NCBI GenBank assembly: GCA_021738625.1
Contig: JAIPBS010000020.1
Location: forward strand, 1 to 64,000
Source: Bacteroidales bacterium
Lineage (GTDB): Bacteria > Bacteroidota > Bacteroidia > Bacteroidales > JAIOZK01
DNA length: 64,000 nucleotides
Reading direction: 5' to 3'
Positions 29,505 to 39,738 of this stretch are shown here, piece after piece. The notes beneath the pieces were generated by a model. The model saw nothing but the letters and a program-made list of their open reading frames with translations, was not told the origin of the DNA and did no database searches. The position numbers and the translations under genes are program-made. Each line of letters begins with the position of its first letter. Position 1 is the first letter of the stretch.

Positions 29505-30542
29505 TCAGTCGAGCGGTTTGTATTCGGTATAATGTTCCCATTTATCAAGTACCGCTTTGAAATCACCGGGCAGTTCCGAATCGAAAAACATCTTCTTTTT
29601 TGTGACAGGATGGATGAACCCGAGTGACTTGGCATGAAGCGCCTGTCGGGGCATCAATGCGAAACAATTCTGAACAAATTGTTTGTATTTGGTGAATGTG
29701 GTTCCTTTCAGGATGCGGTCGCCGCCGTATGCCGCATCGTTGAACAGGGGGTGTTTGATGTGTTTGAAATGCGCCCTGATCTGGTGGGTCCTGCCCGTTT
29801 CCAGCCGGCATTCGGTCAGGGTAACATAGCGGAAGCGTTTGATCACCTTGTAATGTGTGATGGCTTCCTTACCGGTTTCTTCATCCTCATAAATGCTCAT
29901 CACGCGGCGGTCTTTCTTGTCCCTTGCAATATTGCCTTCAATGGTGCCTTCATCATTTTCCAGGTCGCCCCACACAAGGGCCTGGTATTTCCTGTCGATG
30001 CTGTGATGAAAAAACTGATTGGCCAGTCCGCTCTGGGCCTCTTCGTTTTTTGCCGTCACCAGCAGGCCCGAAGTATCTTTATCAATGCGGTGCACCAGAA
30101 AACCCAGGCCTTCTTCATTGGGCAGCGGAGATACTTTTTGCAGGTAGTGCGCCAGGGCATGCACCAGGGTTCCGGTGTAGTTGTTATAGCCGGGATGTGC
30201 GACCATACCGGCCTGTTTGTTCACGATCAGCAGGTCGCGGTCTTCATATACCACTTCGATCGGAATGTCTTCCGGATGTATCTCCGTGTCGCGCGGTGGA
30301 TAGGTCAGCACGATGGAAATACGGTCGCCCGGTTTAACCTTATAGCTGGGTTTTACGGCTTCATCGTTTACCAGGATGTTCCCGGCTTTGGCTGCGAGCT
30401 GTATTTTGTTGCGGGAGGCGTTCCTGATCTTCTCGAATAAAAACTTATCGATCCTTACAGGACTTTGCCCGGGATCCACATCAAAACGGTGATGTTCGTA
30501 AAGATCTCTTGATTCATCCTGATTATGTTCGGATGTGCCCAT
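29505..30542 (-). CDS. RluA family pseudouridine synthase
   Basis: 345 aa; S4-like N-terminus, LVHRIDKDTSGLLVTAKN, ETGRTHQIRAHFKHIKHPLFND. Confidence 0.93.
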   Translation of the reverse strand: MGTSEHNQDESRDLYEHHRFDVDPGQSPVRIDKFLFEKIRNASRNKIQLAAKAGNILVNDEAVKPSYKVKPGDRISIVLTYPPRDTEIHPEDIPIEVVYEDRDLLIVNKQAGMVAHPGYNNYTGTLVHALAHYLQKVSPLPNEEGLGFLVHRIDKDTSGLLVTAKNEEAQSGLANQFFHHSIDRKYQALVWGDLENDEGTIEGNIARDKKDRRVMSIYEDEETGKEAITHYKVIKRFRYVTLTECRLETGRTHQIRAHFKHIKHPLFNDAAYGGDRILKGTTFTKYKQFVQNCFALMPRQALHAKSLGFIHPVTKKKMFFDSELPGDFKAVLDKWEHYTEYKPLD

Positions 30543-30557
30543 GAAGGAGAATTGCTT

Positions 30558-32684
30558 TTAATTCGATTTTATGAGTTTTCCTGTAAACACTTTGCCGGTT
30601 TCCTTATCATGAAGCCTGACAATATACATTCCTTTGCCGAGCGGGCTGATGTTGATTTTTTCGCGATACCCTTCCTTGTGAACCAATTGCCCGAACATAT
30701 TGTATATCTGAAGTTCGGCATTGATCCTGTTTACGGCTTTTCCGGGTATCTCAATGAAAATCTCTTCGCCGCTCACCGGGTTGGGATAAATTCGAAGGGA
30801 GGCCTCGTTTGCTTGCAGCTCGTTAACACCGCTGACGATTTCTTCTCCCAAAAGCGGTCTGATCATCAGGGCGCCCTCACCCAGCGATTGCTGCCAGTTG
30901 CCGATCACATTGTAAAAAGTGTGCGCCCCGGCATTGTTGTATGTATCGTAACCCACATTCAGGTTTTTTCCTTCCGACTGTATCCAGCCCACATAAAACA
31001 CATTGAAAACCGGCACTGCCGAATCCAGCTTGTAGGTTTGATATTCATAGATGCCACTGCCGAACCTGGGTTTCTCATTTTCCTGGATATAGATCATTTC
31101 GCCCGGGATGCCATTGTTATCCTGCCACACGGCCAGGTCGAAGTACATGTCGTTGGCCTCGTTTACCACCTTGTTGAAAAACATTTGAATGGCTCGCAGG
31201 GTATCCGGGCGGTTCAGCTCGAATTTATAGGCCAGCATGGCGCCGGCAGGCTCCAGGCCGTAACCAGCTTCGGGGCTACCGTCGTCATATGCATAGAAAT
31301 TCCTGAACTCCTGAAAATATGTCATCGTATCGCTAATGGTATCGGCCGAGGTGAAATCCCCCAGCAGGATGTGCTCAATCTTGAAACGGGCAGTTTCGGG
31401 AGAGGCATTCAGTGGGAAAAGAAACTTCCAGGGTGGGCAGGCATGCTGCGGACAAATTTCGCAGCTCTGGTATTGTTCCTGGCTGAAAGGCAATAAATTG
31501 CAGCTGCCGCCATCGTATGTCCTCTCAAAAGAGTCGCCGTCACTCAGGCGGTATTTGTATAAGGTGTTGAAGGTATTGTCGTCCAGATTGGAAATGTAGA
31601 GTTTAAAAGTGTCTTTTATGGCGTTGGTCGGGTTGTTTACATACTGATCATAAGGCATCATCTCATAGTTGCGCAGCATGGAAGGGGAGCGCTCAACAAA
31701 ACCGATATCGCGGTAAATGGTGTCAGCGGCCGACCTGCCGAGGTTCAGATAAACGTAATCGATGTTCCACTGATCGCAATTGCTTTTCCAACTCGGGATG
31801 GTTGAAAGGCTGGCCAGGTTGTAAAACCTGAAAAAGAAATCCGGTTTGAGGTAGGCCGTATCGGTTATCGGAATCATTACCTGTTTGAAGTGTACACCGT
31901 TTCTTGCCAGGAAGGTGTCCAGGGGCATGCCCGGAACGCTCCAGATCGTTTTCCAGTTGATGGACGGAAAGTAAACCGAATCGCAGGGAAGCATGACCGT
32001 ATCTGTATGGTAGAGGGTGTCGAACACGGCCATTCCCCATTCCGTATCGCAGGGTGAAAACAGGGTATCGCCGGGGAATATGGTGTCGTTTGGCCCGATA
32101 TAGGCACTCACAGGAATACTGATGCTATCGATATGGGAAAAAGTAGAATCCTGACCGTAACGGCCAAATTGCAAAACAAGGGAGTCATTTTCTTCGGGTT
32201 CATCTGCTCTTCCCTGGGGCTGATAAAAAAAGCTCAGGTAAACGGAGTCGGCCGGGGTAATGGCTGCGGGCACCGGATTGAAAACAGAATCGAGGCGGAT
32301 GGGCCGGGATGTGAGCCGGTCGGCTAAAAATGGGAAAATGCTTGCATTGGAATAAATCCTGCCCCGGGCGTCGATGGCGTCCATGGTAGCGGCGCCCAGA
32401 TTGGCCGCCCGCTTTGGAAAATCAACATTTATCCAGGCTTCGTCATTTAGCCATAAAGATGTATCGGGATATCCCAGGTAATCCCTGAAATCATCGAAAA
32501 ACGGAAGTTTAACGGGAATCCATTCATGCAAAACCGAAGAACGGGCAAGGTCTTGCGCGGCTTTGTTTTTTTTCTGCCAGGCTTTTTTGGCCAGTTGATT
32601 TTCAGGCAGGCCGGTTATGATCTCCTGAGAAGAAAGACCTGATAAGCTAAAAACAAGAACGATGGTGATCAGATATTTATTCAT
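30558..32684 (-). CDS. T9SS C-terminal sorting domain protein
   Basis: 708 aa; signal peptide; C-terminal LRIYPNPVSGEEIFIEIPG...KGMYIVRLHDKETGKVFTGKLIKSN. Confidence 0.75.
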   Translation of the reverse strand: MNKYLITIVLVFSLSGLSSQEIITGLPENQLAKKAWQKKNKAAQDLARSSVLHEWIPVKLPFFDDFRDYLGYPDTSLWLNDEAWINVDFPKRAANLGAATMDAIDARGRIYSNASIFPFLADRLTSRPIRLDSVFNPVPAAITPADSVYLSFFYQPQGRADEPEENDSLVLQFGRYGQDSTFSHIDSISIPVSAYIGPNDTIFPGDTLFSPCDTEWGMAVFDTLYHTDTVMLPCDSVYFPSINWKTIWSVPGMPLDTFLARNGVHFKQVMIPITDTAYLKPDFFFRFYNLASLSTIPSWKSNCDQWNIDYVYLNLGRSAADTIYRDIGFVERSPSMLRNYEMMPYDQYVNNPTNAIKDTFKLYISNLDDNTFNTLYKYRLSDGDSFERTYDGGSCNLLPFSQEQYQSCEICPQHACPPWKFLFPLNASPETARFKIEHILLGDFTSADTISDTMTYFQEFRNFYAYDDGSPEAGYGLEPAGAMLAYKFELNRPDTLRAIQMFFNKVVNEANDMYFDLAVWQDNNGIPGEMIYIQENEKPRFGSGIYEYQTYKLDSAVPVFNVFYVGWIQSEGKNLNVGYDTYNNAGAHTFYNVIGNWQQSLGEGALMIRPLLGEEIVSGVNELQANEASLRIYPNPVSGEEIFIEIPGKAVNRINAELQIYNMFGQLVHKEGYREKINISPLGKGMYIVRLHDKETGKVFTGKLIKSN

Positions 32685-32705
32685 AGGGGTAAAAAAATCC
32701 TTCTT

Positions 32706-33566
32706 TTAATATTCATCCATGAGGCCGGCATCCTTGTTCACTGACGTTGTGTCGGCAGCAATGGTGTCGGGTTGCAGGCTTTGTATGTATTCTTCAAAAT
32801 CAAACAATTCGGTTGAGCGGTACCAGATGTCGATGGGTTCGCCATGACTTATCAGGGTGTCATTTTCCCATGACGGTTCTGTCTTGTAAACCCTTGCGCT
32901 AATGGTATCCCTTCCATCCAGGAAATATTCATTTCCGATGTTGAAACTGGCCAGGTGAAGCAAGCGGTGGGCTTCGGTTTGTTTTTTGCCGACCAAAAAG
33001 GGCACTGGAACCTTTGTGTCGGAATAGCCGCTTCCAATCAACAATTCGATGCGCGCTCCCTTGTCAATCAATGTACCGGGTTCGATCTCCTCTTCCATAT
33101 AAAACTGACCGAGAATGGCATTTTCCGCAAAATGCGGGGTGTAATCAAGGTAATCTGTCTGCAAGCCCGCCGAATGTATTGTTCCTAGCGCTTGTCGCAG
33201 GCTGAGGTCAACCAGGTTGGGCATGCTTACTTTTTCAGGAAGCTTGGCAACGATGGTTACATAAACTTTTCTGTTCTCTTTTACTTTGGCATGTGGGGGA
33301 GGGTTTTGTTGCACGATACTACCTTTGTCGTTGTGCCGGTCGTAAACCGAATCCTGCACAACAAAACGAAATTCTTCATTCAGACCCTTTTCATCAATTT
33401 CTTCCATGGTCATGCCCGTAAAATCTGGAATGGCAAAACTGTCGCCATGGCGGGTATATATTTTAAGCACCATAAAAACAAGCCAAACGATCAGGAAAGT
33501 GGCTGTAATGGCAAGGGCCAGATGTAAATAAAACTTTTTCTTTTTGAGAAAATGGAAAAATCTCAT
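32706..33566 (-). CDS. PASTA domain protein, membrane anchored
   Basis: 286 aa; N-terminal TM and three PASTA-like repeats (IPDFTGMTMEEI..., MPNLVDLSLRQAL..., VPFLVGKKQTEAHRLL...). Confidence 0.8.
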   Translation of the reverse strand: MRFFHFLKKKKFYLHLALAITATFLIVWLVFMVLKIYTRHGDSFAIPDFTGMTMEEIDEKGLNEEFRFVVQDSVYDRHNDKGSIVQQNPPPHAKVKENRKVYVTIVAKLPEKVSMPNLVDLSLRQALGTIHSAGLQTDYLDYTPHFAENAILGQFYMEEEIEPGTLIDKGARIELLIGSGYSDTKVPVPFLVGKKQTEAHRLLHLASFNIGNEYFLDGRDTISARVYKTEPSWENDTLISHGEPIDIWYRSTELFDFEEYIQSLQPDTIAADTTSVNKDAGLMDEY

Positions 33567-33666
33567 TTTTTGTACTTTTAAACCCGTTCTTGAGCCAGTT
33601 GAATGGGTGGAAAATAATTTTCAATATAACTTGATTTCATCAAACATTATTGCCCGCTTATTCCGG

Positions 33667-33697
33667 CAAAGATAAGACAAATTGAACATTGAACAAC
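33667..33697 (-). promoter_or_regulatory. Candidate Bacteroidetes promoter for the PASTA gene
   Basis: Minus strand GTTG-N19-TATCTTTG; -33 box has one mismatch to TTTG. Confidence 0.3.
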
Positions 33698-33728
33698 GGT
33701 TTGGATAAGCTGAAAAACACCACGGTAT

Positions 33729-34718
33729 ATGAAAAAAAAGATCGCCATTGTTGCAGGAGGAGATTCGGGGGAATATGAAGTTTCTATGAACAGCGGAAAT
33801 GTTGTTTACAATAGTTTGAACAGAGATCTGTACGAACCATACCTAATCATCATCAAGGGAAAGGAGTGGAATTGCCATTGGCTGGGAAAGCAAGTGGCTG
33901 TCGATAAGAATGATTTTTCTGTTACCCTCGAAGGAAAACATATTCTTTTCGACTGCGTTTTTGTTGCCATTCACGGCACACCGGGAGAGGATGGTAAGTT
34001 GCAGGGATATTTCGAAATGCTGGGAATCCCTTATACAACTTCCGACTGGATCGTTTCCTCTCTGACATTTGATAAAAACCTTAGCAGGAGGTTGTTTGCG
34101 GATTACGGCATGCTTCAGGCAAAGACCTTGTATTTTAAAGAAATTCATGACAAAATGGAATCGGTGATCATGGGGGAGGTTGGCCTGCCTTGTTTTATCA
34201 AACCCAACAAAGGGGGGTCGAGCGTGGGCATCACAAAAGTGAAGGAAAAGGAACAGATCATGCCCGCGGTTGAACTGGCATTCAGGGAGGACAATGAAAT
34301 TTTGGTGGAAGAATTCATTGACGGGACCGAGATCACATGCGGAGTTTTCAGGCATGAAGGCCGCCTGGTGGTTTTGCCGATCACTGAGATCGTGAGCAAG
34401 AATGAGTTTTTCGATTATGAAGCCAAATACACCAAAGGCATGGCTGATGAGATCACACCAGCGCGCATATCTGTGGAGGTGGAGAAAGAATGTAAGAGGC
34501 TGTCCGCTTTTCTTTACAATAAAATGAATTGCAGGGGGATCGTCAGGTTTGATTATATTTTTAACGATCAGGGAATGTATTTTCTGGAGCTTAACACCGT
34601 GCCGGGTTTGTCGGAGGCCAGCATCGTTCCCCAGCAGGCGGAGGATATGGGGATTTCGATAGGGGAGGTGTTTTCGATGGTGATCGAGGAAACTTTGTCA
34701 GAATATCAGGAAAAATAA
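33729..34718 (+). CDS. ddl: D-alanine--D-alanine ligase
   Basis: 329 aa; IHGTPGEDGKLQGYFEMLGIPYT, FIKPNKGGSSVGITKV, FLELNTVPGLSEASIVPQQ. Confidence 0.95.
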   Translation: MKKKIAIVAGGDSGEYEVSMNSGNVVYNSLNRDLYEPYLIIIKGKEWNCHWLGKQVAVDKNDFSVTLEGKHILFDCVFVAIHGTPGEDGKLQGYFEMLGIPYTTSDWIVSSLTFDKNLSRRLFADYGMLQAKTLYFKEIHDKMESVIMGEVGLPCFIKPNKGGSSVGITKVKEKEQIMPAVELAFREDNEILVEEFIDGTEITCGVFRHEGRLVVLPITEIVSKNEFFDYEAKYTKGMADEITPARISVEVEKECKRLSAFLYNKMNCRGIVRFDYIFNDQGMYFLELNTVPGLSEASIVPQQAEDMGISIGEVFSMVIEETLSEYQEK

Positions 34719-34721
34719 TTC

Positions 34722-35303
34722 TCAGGCCAGTTTGTTTTTAAGGAATTCGATGAGTTTTGCCGTTGCCCTTGCCCTGTGGCTGATCCTGTTTTTTTGTTCA
34801 AGGTTCATTTCTGCAAAAGTTTGGTCAAATCCGTTCGGCAGAAAAACAGGATCATATCCAAAGCCCGCCTGTCCACGCATCTCATCGATGATCCTGCCTT
34901 CAACAATGCCTTCAAAATAATGCGTTTCGTCTTCTATCCGCAGGGCGATCACCGTTCTGAATCTGGCTTTGCGGTTTTCTTCAGCCCTAAGTTCGTTCAA
35001 CACTTTGGCAATATTTTTACGAAAATCGTTTTCCGGTCCGGCATAGCGCGCTGAGTAAACCCCGGGTTTACCATCCAAAGCTTCAATTTCCAGGCCGGTA
35101 TCATCTGCAAAACAATCCAGGTCAAAACGCTCTTTAATGAAAGATGCCTTTATCAGGGCGTTCTCCTCAAGGGTTTCACCGGTTTCGGCGATGTCTTCAG
35201 CACAACCGATGTCATTCAATCCTGCAATTTCAAATCCATGCCCGGCCAGATTCTTCACTTCTTTTAACTTGTGCTGATTGTTTGTTGCGAAAACGATTTT
35301 CAT
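34722..35303 (-). CDS. rdgB: XTP/dITP diphosphatase (RdgB/HAM1)
   Basis: Start MKIVFATNNQHKLKEVKNL at 35303; FADDTGLEIEALDGKPGVYSARYAG, GFGYDPVFLPNG. Confidence 0.95.
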   Translation of the reverse strand: MKIVFATNNQHKLKEVKNLAGHGFEIAGLNDIGCAEDIAETGETLEENALIKASFIKERFDLDCFADDTGLEIEALDGKPGVYSARYAGPENDFRKNIAKVLNELRAEENRKARFRTVIALRIEDETHYFEGIVEGRIIDEMRGQAGFGYDPVFLPNGFDQTFAEMNLEQKNRISHRARATAKLIEFLKNKLA

Positions 35304-35329
35304 AAAGGTATTAATGATTATCTGTTTGT

Positions 35330-35370
35330 AAAAAAGCCTGACAAAGATAGGCAATGTCAGGCTTTTTTTT
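35330..35370. terminator. Bidirectional intrinsic terminator
   Basis: AGCCTGAC/GTCAGGCT stem with A run on the left and T run on the right. Confidence 0.6.
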
Positions 35371-35386
35371 GATCATATTGAAGTCA

Positions 35387-36760
35387 TCACGGAAAATCAT
35401 AACCCGGGTAGGCGGCGATGGTCACCTGCGGGATATTGGCCCTGAATTGATGGTTTATGGCATAGATAAAATGCATTGCTACCAAAGCGTTTCCACGTGG
35501 GCTAAGATGAATGCCGTCCAATCCGAATAAATTGCCGGTAATAAAATTCGTGTTAAACGCGATACCATCATGATAAACCGTATGCTCGTTGTAATAATTC
35601 AATTCCGAATGAATGTCTACCAAAGCCAGGTCATAATCATTTGCCATTTGAGCGATGGTTTGATTATATGCGGTTACGGCAGCGTTGATCCGGCCGATCT
35701 CCTCTTCAGAAAGTATAAACTGATCACCAACCGGGCTCATGGTACCCCAACCGGCGCATTTGAGTGAATCCTGGGGAATGGACAACAATACCAGTTCGCT
35801 GGCTTTGATATGACGCAATCCCCAGGGCAGGGAAGCGTCAGCAATGAGCATGGCATTGGCGCCCTGTTTAAACGCAATGGTGTCTGTTGAGCCTTGCTGC
35901 TTGATCATTTGGTTCAGGTCGTGATAGGCCGCATTGAGGGCGTTTACCTGAGCTTGATCTGATAAAACGATTGCATTGTAAGGAACCGTTGTGAAGAAGG
36001 GGATCACTTTGATATTGGGAATGTTAGCGATGGCACCTTTTGCCTGGCCGGCGGCCAGGTTTGTCAGGATCTCGTTCAGAACGAAAGAAAATGTCTGGTC
36101 TGAGGTTATCGAATCAGATGTTCCTCCTGTGATTGCATAGCCCAGCACATCATTGTTGCCGATCCAGAGGGAGAAGAAGCTGGGTTGTTGTTCAACGGCC
36201 ATTTGTATCAGAATATCCGATGCAGGGTTCTGGGCCATTCTTGCAAAATAGGGGTTTAGGCCAAGGCCTGGGTTAAGCATATGATAGCTCTTGATACCGG
36301 GCACACCCAGGTTGTTGAAAGGGCCGTCAATTGCAACCGACGTCATCAACCTTTGCATCAAAACATCCTGGGATGCATCCGGGTCAGCCGGAACCGGCGC
36401 CAGGGAGGTTTCTCCCAGGCAGTCGGTTTTAAAACCCAGGATGTATTTTGTTGCAAAGCTTAAGCCCTGCGGACCGATGTCAATTCCCACGCCTTCATCC
36501 GTGGGCATCAGGGGTTGGTTGAAGGTTCCTCCTCCAACATAGCTAAATTGTGCAGCAAGAATATTCCCGAAGGAATATTCCTGTGCGGATTTATACAAAG
36601 CACCGTCGGTGAAGCCGGCGGTTAAAGAGTTACCCAATGCGATGTATTTGCTAAAGTCAGCATTCCCTGCTGAAGGTTCAAAGTCTTCACTCAATTCGGG
36701 CTGGCAGGATGCCAGAACCGTGAGCGATAAAATATATAGAATGGATTTATTTAATTTCAT
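35387..36760 (-). CDS. SGNH/GDSL-like hydrolase, lipoprotein
   Basis: 457 aa; lipobox-like LTVLASCQ; ALGNSLTAGFTDG; WIGNNDVLGYA; GLDGIHLSPRGNALVA. Confidence 0.75.
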   Translation of the reverse strand: MKLNKSILYILSLTVLASCQPELSEDFEPSAGNADFSKYIALGNSLTAGFTDGALYKSAQEYSFGNILAAQFSYVGGGTFNQPLMPTDEGVGIDIGPQGLSFATKYILGFKTDCLGETSLAPVPADPDASQDVLMQRLMTSVAIDGPFNNLGVPGIKSYHMLNPGLGLNPYFARMAQNPASDILIQMAVEQQPSFFSLWIGNNDVLGYAITGGTSDSITSDQTFSFVLNEILTNLAAGQAKGAIANIPNIKVIPFFTTVPYNAIVLSDQAQVNALNAAYHDLNQMIKQQGSTDTIAFKQGANAMLIADASLPWGLRHIKASELVLLSIPQDSLKCAGWGTMSPVGDQFILSEEEIGRINAAVTAYNQTIAQMANDYDLALVDIHSELNYYNEHTVYHDGIAFNTNFITGNLFGLDGIHLSPRGNALVAMHFIYAINHQFRANIPQVTIAAYPGYDFP

Positions 36761-36778
36761 CTTTCTAATTTTTTGGGA

Positions 36779-37993
36779 TTAAAAACTATAACTGAGGCCA
36801 AATCCCGGTATGATGGTCCAGGTTTTGTAGGTTCCGCCGAATTGATAGGGTTCATATCTTCTTTCGGATTCCAAACCGTGCAATTGCAGATAGGAAATGT
36901 CCACTTCGAGCCTGTCAATGGGGTTCCAGCTCATTCCCAATGTAAAGGCCACTGTGTTCAGACTTACCGTTTCAGGGTTGAAATAATCCCCATTGGTGGG
37001 TGTTGGGTCGTAATAAGCGCCAGCACGAAAAACAAACTGTTCGTTCAGCTTGTACTGGCCGCCCAGGCGCACGATCCAACTGTCTTTATATAAACGGGGG
37101 TTACTGGAATTCAGCCGGTCCCCGGCCTTTTCGAAAGTGAATTTCAGAGAATCATAAGTACTCCACATCACCCAGTTGACCTCAGCTGCGAGTGTAATTT
37201 TTTCGCTGATTTCGTAAGCCAACCCAAAGTCCAGATTGGCCGGCATGGGCAGTGAGGCGCTGAATTTATTTTCGGTGGGAATGCTTCCCTGGAGCGAAGA
37301 AGGAACATCAAACGTGGCATCTCCGTCTTCCACATCTACAATAACCTCTGAGCGGTAATTAATACCAAAACTAAATTCATCAAGCGGTTTAAAATAAACC
37401 CCTAAATTGTATCCGAGTGCATTGGCATTGCCTTCCAGGTGTACCGATGAATTGTTTCCGGCATCCACTGCCTTGTTCATTTCAACATTACCAATGGCAT
37501 AAACCAGTCCGGCTCCGATACTGATGTGATCATTCAGCTTGTAAGAAAGGGTTGGCTGAATAAACACCGCCATCAATGAAATGTCCTGTATCAGGTATCT
37601 TCCCTGCCAGTCTTCATTCCATTTGGCAGAACTGCCGAAAGGGGTGTAAACTCCAACTCCAAATGAAAGATCATCGGTGATTTTTGTCGCCCCGTAGAAA
37701 TAAAAGGGCGTCCCGGTCGGATTGTCGGTGCGGGCTTCATAGTTGGTGTTTTGCTCTCTGAATACATGATTAGAGAAAATTGCACTGGCCCCAAGGCTGA
37801 AATTATATTTTTCTTTGATCATGGCCAGCGCCCCGGGATTGTAAAAAATACTGCTGGCATCATAGGCAAAAGGCGTGCCTATAAGTGCGATGCCGGTTTG
37901 TTTATGTCCCTGCAGTCTTACCTGGTAACCACCTGCAAATGATGAGCTGCCAAGCACCGCAAAACAGAAAACCAATAGAAAACTTCTCCTCAT
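36779..37993 (-). CDS. OmpP1/FadL-family outer membrane transporter
   Basis: 404 aa; GYQVRLQGHKQTGIALIGTPFAYDASSIFYNPGALAMI and beta-barrel pattern ending in SYSF. Confidence 0.85.
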   Translation of the reverse strand: MRRSFLLVFCFAVLGSSSFAGGYQVRLQGHKQTGIALIGTPFAYDASSIFYNPGALAMIKEKYNFSLGASAIFSNHVFREQNTNYEARTDNPTGTPFYFYGATKITDDLSFGVGVYTPFGSSAKWNEDWQGRYLIQDISLMAVFIQPTLSYKLNDHISIGAGLVYAIGNVEMNKAVDAGNNSSVHLEGNANALGYNLGVYFKPLDEFSFGINYRSEVIVDVEDGDATFDVPSSLQGSIPTENKFSASLPMPANLDFGLAYEISEKITLAAEVNWVMWSTYDSLKFTFEKAGDRLNSSNPRLYKDSWIVRLGGQYKLNEQFVFRAGAYYDPTPTNGDYFNPETVSLNTVAFTLGMSWNPIDRLEVDISYLQLHGLESERRYEPYQFGGTYKTWTIIPGFGLSYSF

Positions 37994-38112
37994 AAAGCTT
38001 GATTTTTGATTGTTAAGGGCCGCAAGATAGCGAAATTTTTATTCTGACAGATTTGGCCAGGCTTTTGTTGGTTTGCTGGGAAAAGTGAAGTACCAAATGC
38101 AGTAGCGTCTAC

Positions 38113-38742
38113 CTATAATGTCATGATTGAGTGAGAGGCTGATATGATGCGTTCCGACCAATAATTGATGAGGTTTAAAATGCCTATCCAAAGGATGATG
38201 GAGATGAAGAAAACAATTACTGCTTCGATGAAAAGATCCGTAGTAAATCCGAAAAAGGCAATGTGGCCGAATACGGCATTAAAAGGTGTATAAAACATCA
38301 CAGCAGTCATAGCGATCAATAGCATCGGCAGACTGAAATGCAAGATGCCCATGAAGAACCTCACAACGAAATACCAGAGACTTTGCCAGGCCTTTTTGCT
38401 TTTTACCAGTTGCATGAATACATGCAATTGCTTGTAATCTGTGACAATAAGTTTTGGTGGCGGGCTTAATTCCTCTTTCAAGAAATAGCTGGCAAAACCC
38501 GCTCCTGTCCTTGCCAGAAAATTGGCTGAGATGAATAATATATTAATTATCGGCACCCCCAACCAGATCGGTAGCAGCAAGAATCCTGCAACGAACAAAG
38601 AAATCAGAAAGATGAAGTTAATCAGAATGAAAGGAAAGGAGAGGATGGCATAAATAATATTCAGATAGGACTGCAGTTCAAATACCGCATCGAAGTATCC
38701 TTTTTTGTGATAGTCCGGGTCATCCATTGAAAAGATATTCAT
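38113..38742 (-). CDS. Integral membrane protein, sensor-domain-like
   Basis: 209 aa, several TM segments; no firm family. Confidence 0.5.
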   Translation of the reverse strand: MNIFSMDDPDYHKKGYFDAVFELQSYLNIIYAILSFPFILINFIFLISLFVAGFLLLPIWLGVPIINILFISANFLARTGAGFASYFLKEELSPPPKLIVTDYKQLHVFMQLVKSKKAWQSLWYFVVRFFMGILHFSLPMLLIAMTAVMFYTPFNAVFGHIAFFGFTTDLFIEAVIVFFISIILWIGILNLINYWSERIISASHSIMTL

Positions 38743-38781
38743 GCTCAGCTACATTTTATTTTGTTAAACAGAAAAAACTTA

Positions 38782-39462
38782 CTAAAGGTTTTCCCAGTAG
38801 ATCATTTCTTTACCCTGGTTTTTCAAGATGTCGTTTGTTTTGGAAAAATGCCCGCATCCGAAAAAGCCCCGGTTAGCCGAAAAGGGGGAGGGATGAGGCG
38901 CTTTCAGGATGTGATGTTTGGTATGATCTATCAGCTGTTCTTTTGCACGGGCGTAATTGCCCCAGAGTAAAAAGACCAGGCCGGTTCTTTTGGCCGAGAG
39001 CTGCCTGATGGCAGCGTCTGTAAACTCTTCCCATCCATTGTTCTGATGGGACCCTGCTATGTTCGCCCGCACGGTTAAGGTGGCATTTAATAGCAGCACA
39101 CCCTGTTTTGCCCATCCTGTTAAGGTGCCTTTCACAGGCATTTTCACACCCAAATCATTTTCGATTTCCTTATAAATGTTTTGCAGGGAAGGCGGCAGCC
39201 GAATGCCTTCCGGTACCGAAAAACATAAACCATGGGCCTGTCCTTTACCATGGTAAGGATCCTGACCCAAAATTACCACTTTAACCCTGCCAAAAGGAGT
39301 ATGGTTGAAGGCAGAAAAGATTTGAGGGCCTGGAGGATAGATCCTGTAATTGCTTTTTTCTTCAATCAGAAACTTTTTAAGTTTTGCAAAATACTCCGAA
39401 TTGAACTCCTCTTTAAGCACGTTGCCCCAGCTTTCTTCGATAACGGGTTTTACTTCTGCCAT
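38782..39462 (-). CDS. ung: Uracil-DNA glycosylase
   Basis: 226 aa; VVILGQDPYHGKGQAHGLCFSVP, LLLNATLTVRANIAGSH, HPSPFSANRGFFGCGHFSKTN. Confidence 0.96.
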   Translation of the reverse strand: MAEVKPVIEESWGNVLKEEFNSEYFAKLKKFLIEEKSNYRIYPPGPQIFSAFNHTPFGRVKVVILGQDPYHGKGQAHGLCFSVPEGIRLPPSLQNIYKEIENDLGVKMPVKGTLTGWAKQGVLLLNATLTVRANIAGSHQNNGWEEFTDAAIRQLSAKRTGLVFLLWGNYARAKEQLIDHTKHHILKAPHPSPFSANRGFFGCGHFSKTNDILKNQGKEMIYWENL

Positions 39463-39577
39463 GCCTCCTGTTTTTGTTTATGAGAAACGAATAATCCGAC
39501 AATATATAAGAAAAAATCTTGTTATTAATTGTAAAATCAGCTTTCTTTGCATTGAGTTACAATTAAAGAATAAAGTT

Positions 39578-39706
39578 ATGAAAAAACTGACAATTGCCCT
39601 CGTAGCGATCTTTATCCTGGCCCTGGCTGCAAGTTCATGCAAATCTACCAAGAAATGCGCAGCTTACGGAGAACATTACAGGTACCAAAAGGAAATCAAG
39701 TATTAA
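39578..39706 (+). CDS. Small lipoprotein, 42 aa
   Basis: MKKLTIALVAIFILALAASSCKSTKKCAAYGEHYRYQKEIKY with lipobox; ATG at 39578. Confidence 0.6.
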   Translation: MKKLTIALVAIFILALAASSCKSTKKCAAYGEHYRYQKEIKY

Positions 39707-39738
39707 TCCTTTATAAATTTCGCTGACATGGCCCGGTT

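Noticed and set aside
29634-30440. 268-aa plus-strand ORF antisense to the RluA-family gene
   Set aside because: The minus strand encodes clear pseudouridine synthase motifs; the antisense frame is a by-product of codon usage.
30525-31496. 323-aa plus-strand ORF antisense to a T9SS cargo gene
   Set aside because: The minus-strand ORF has a signal peptide and sorting domain; the antisense translation has no coherent domain.
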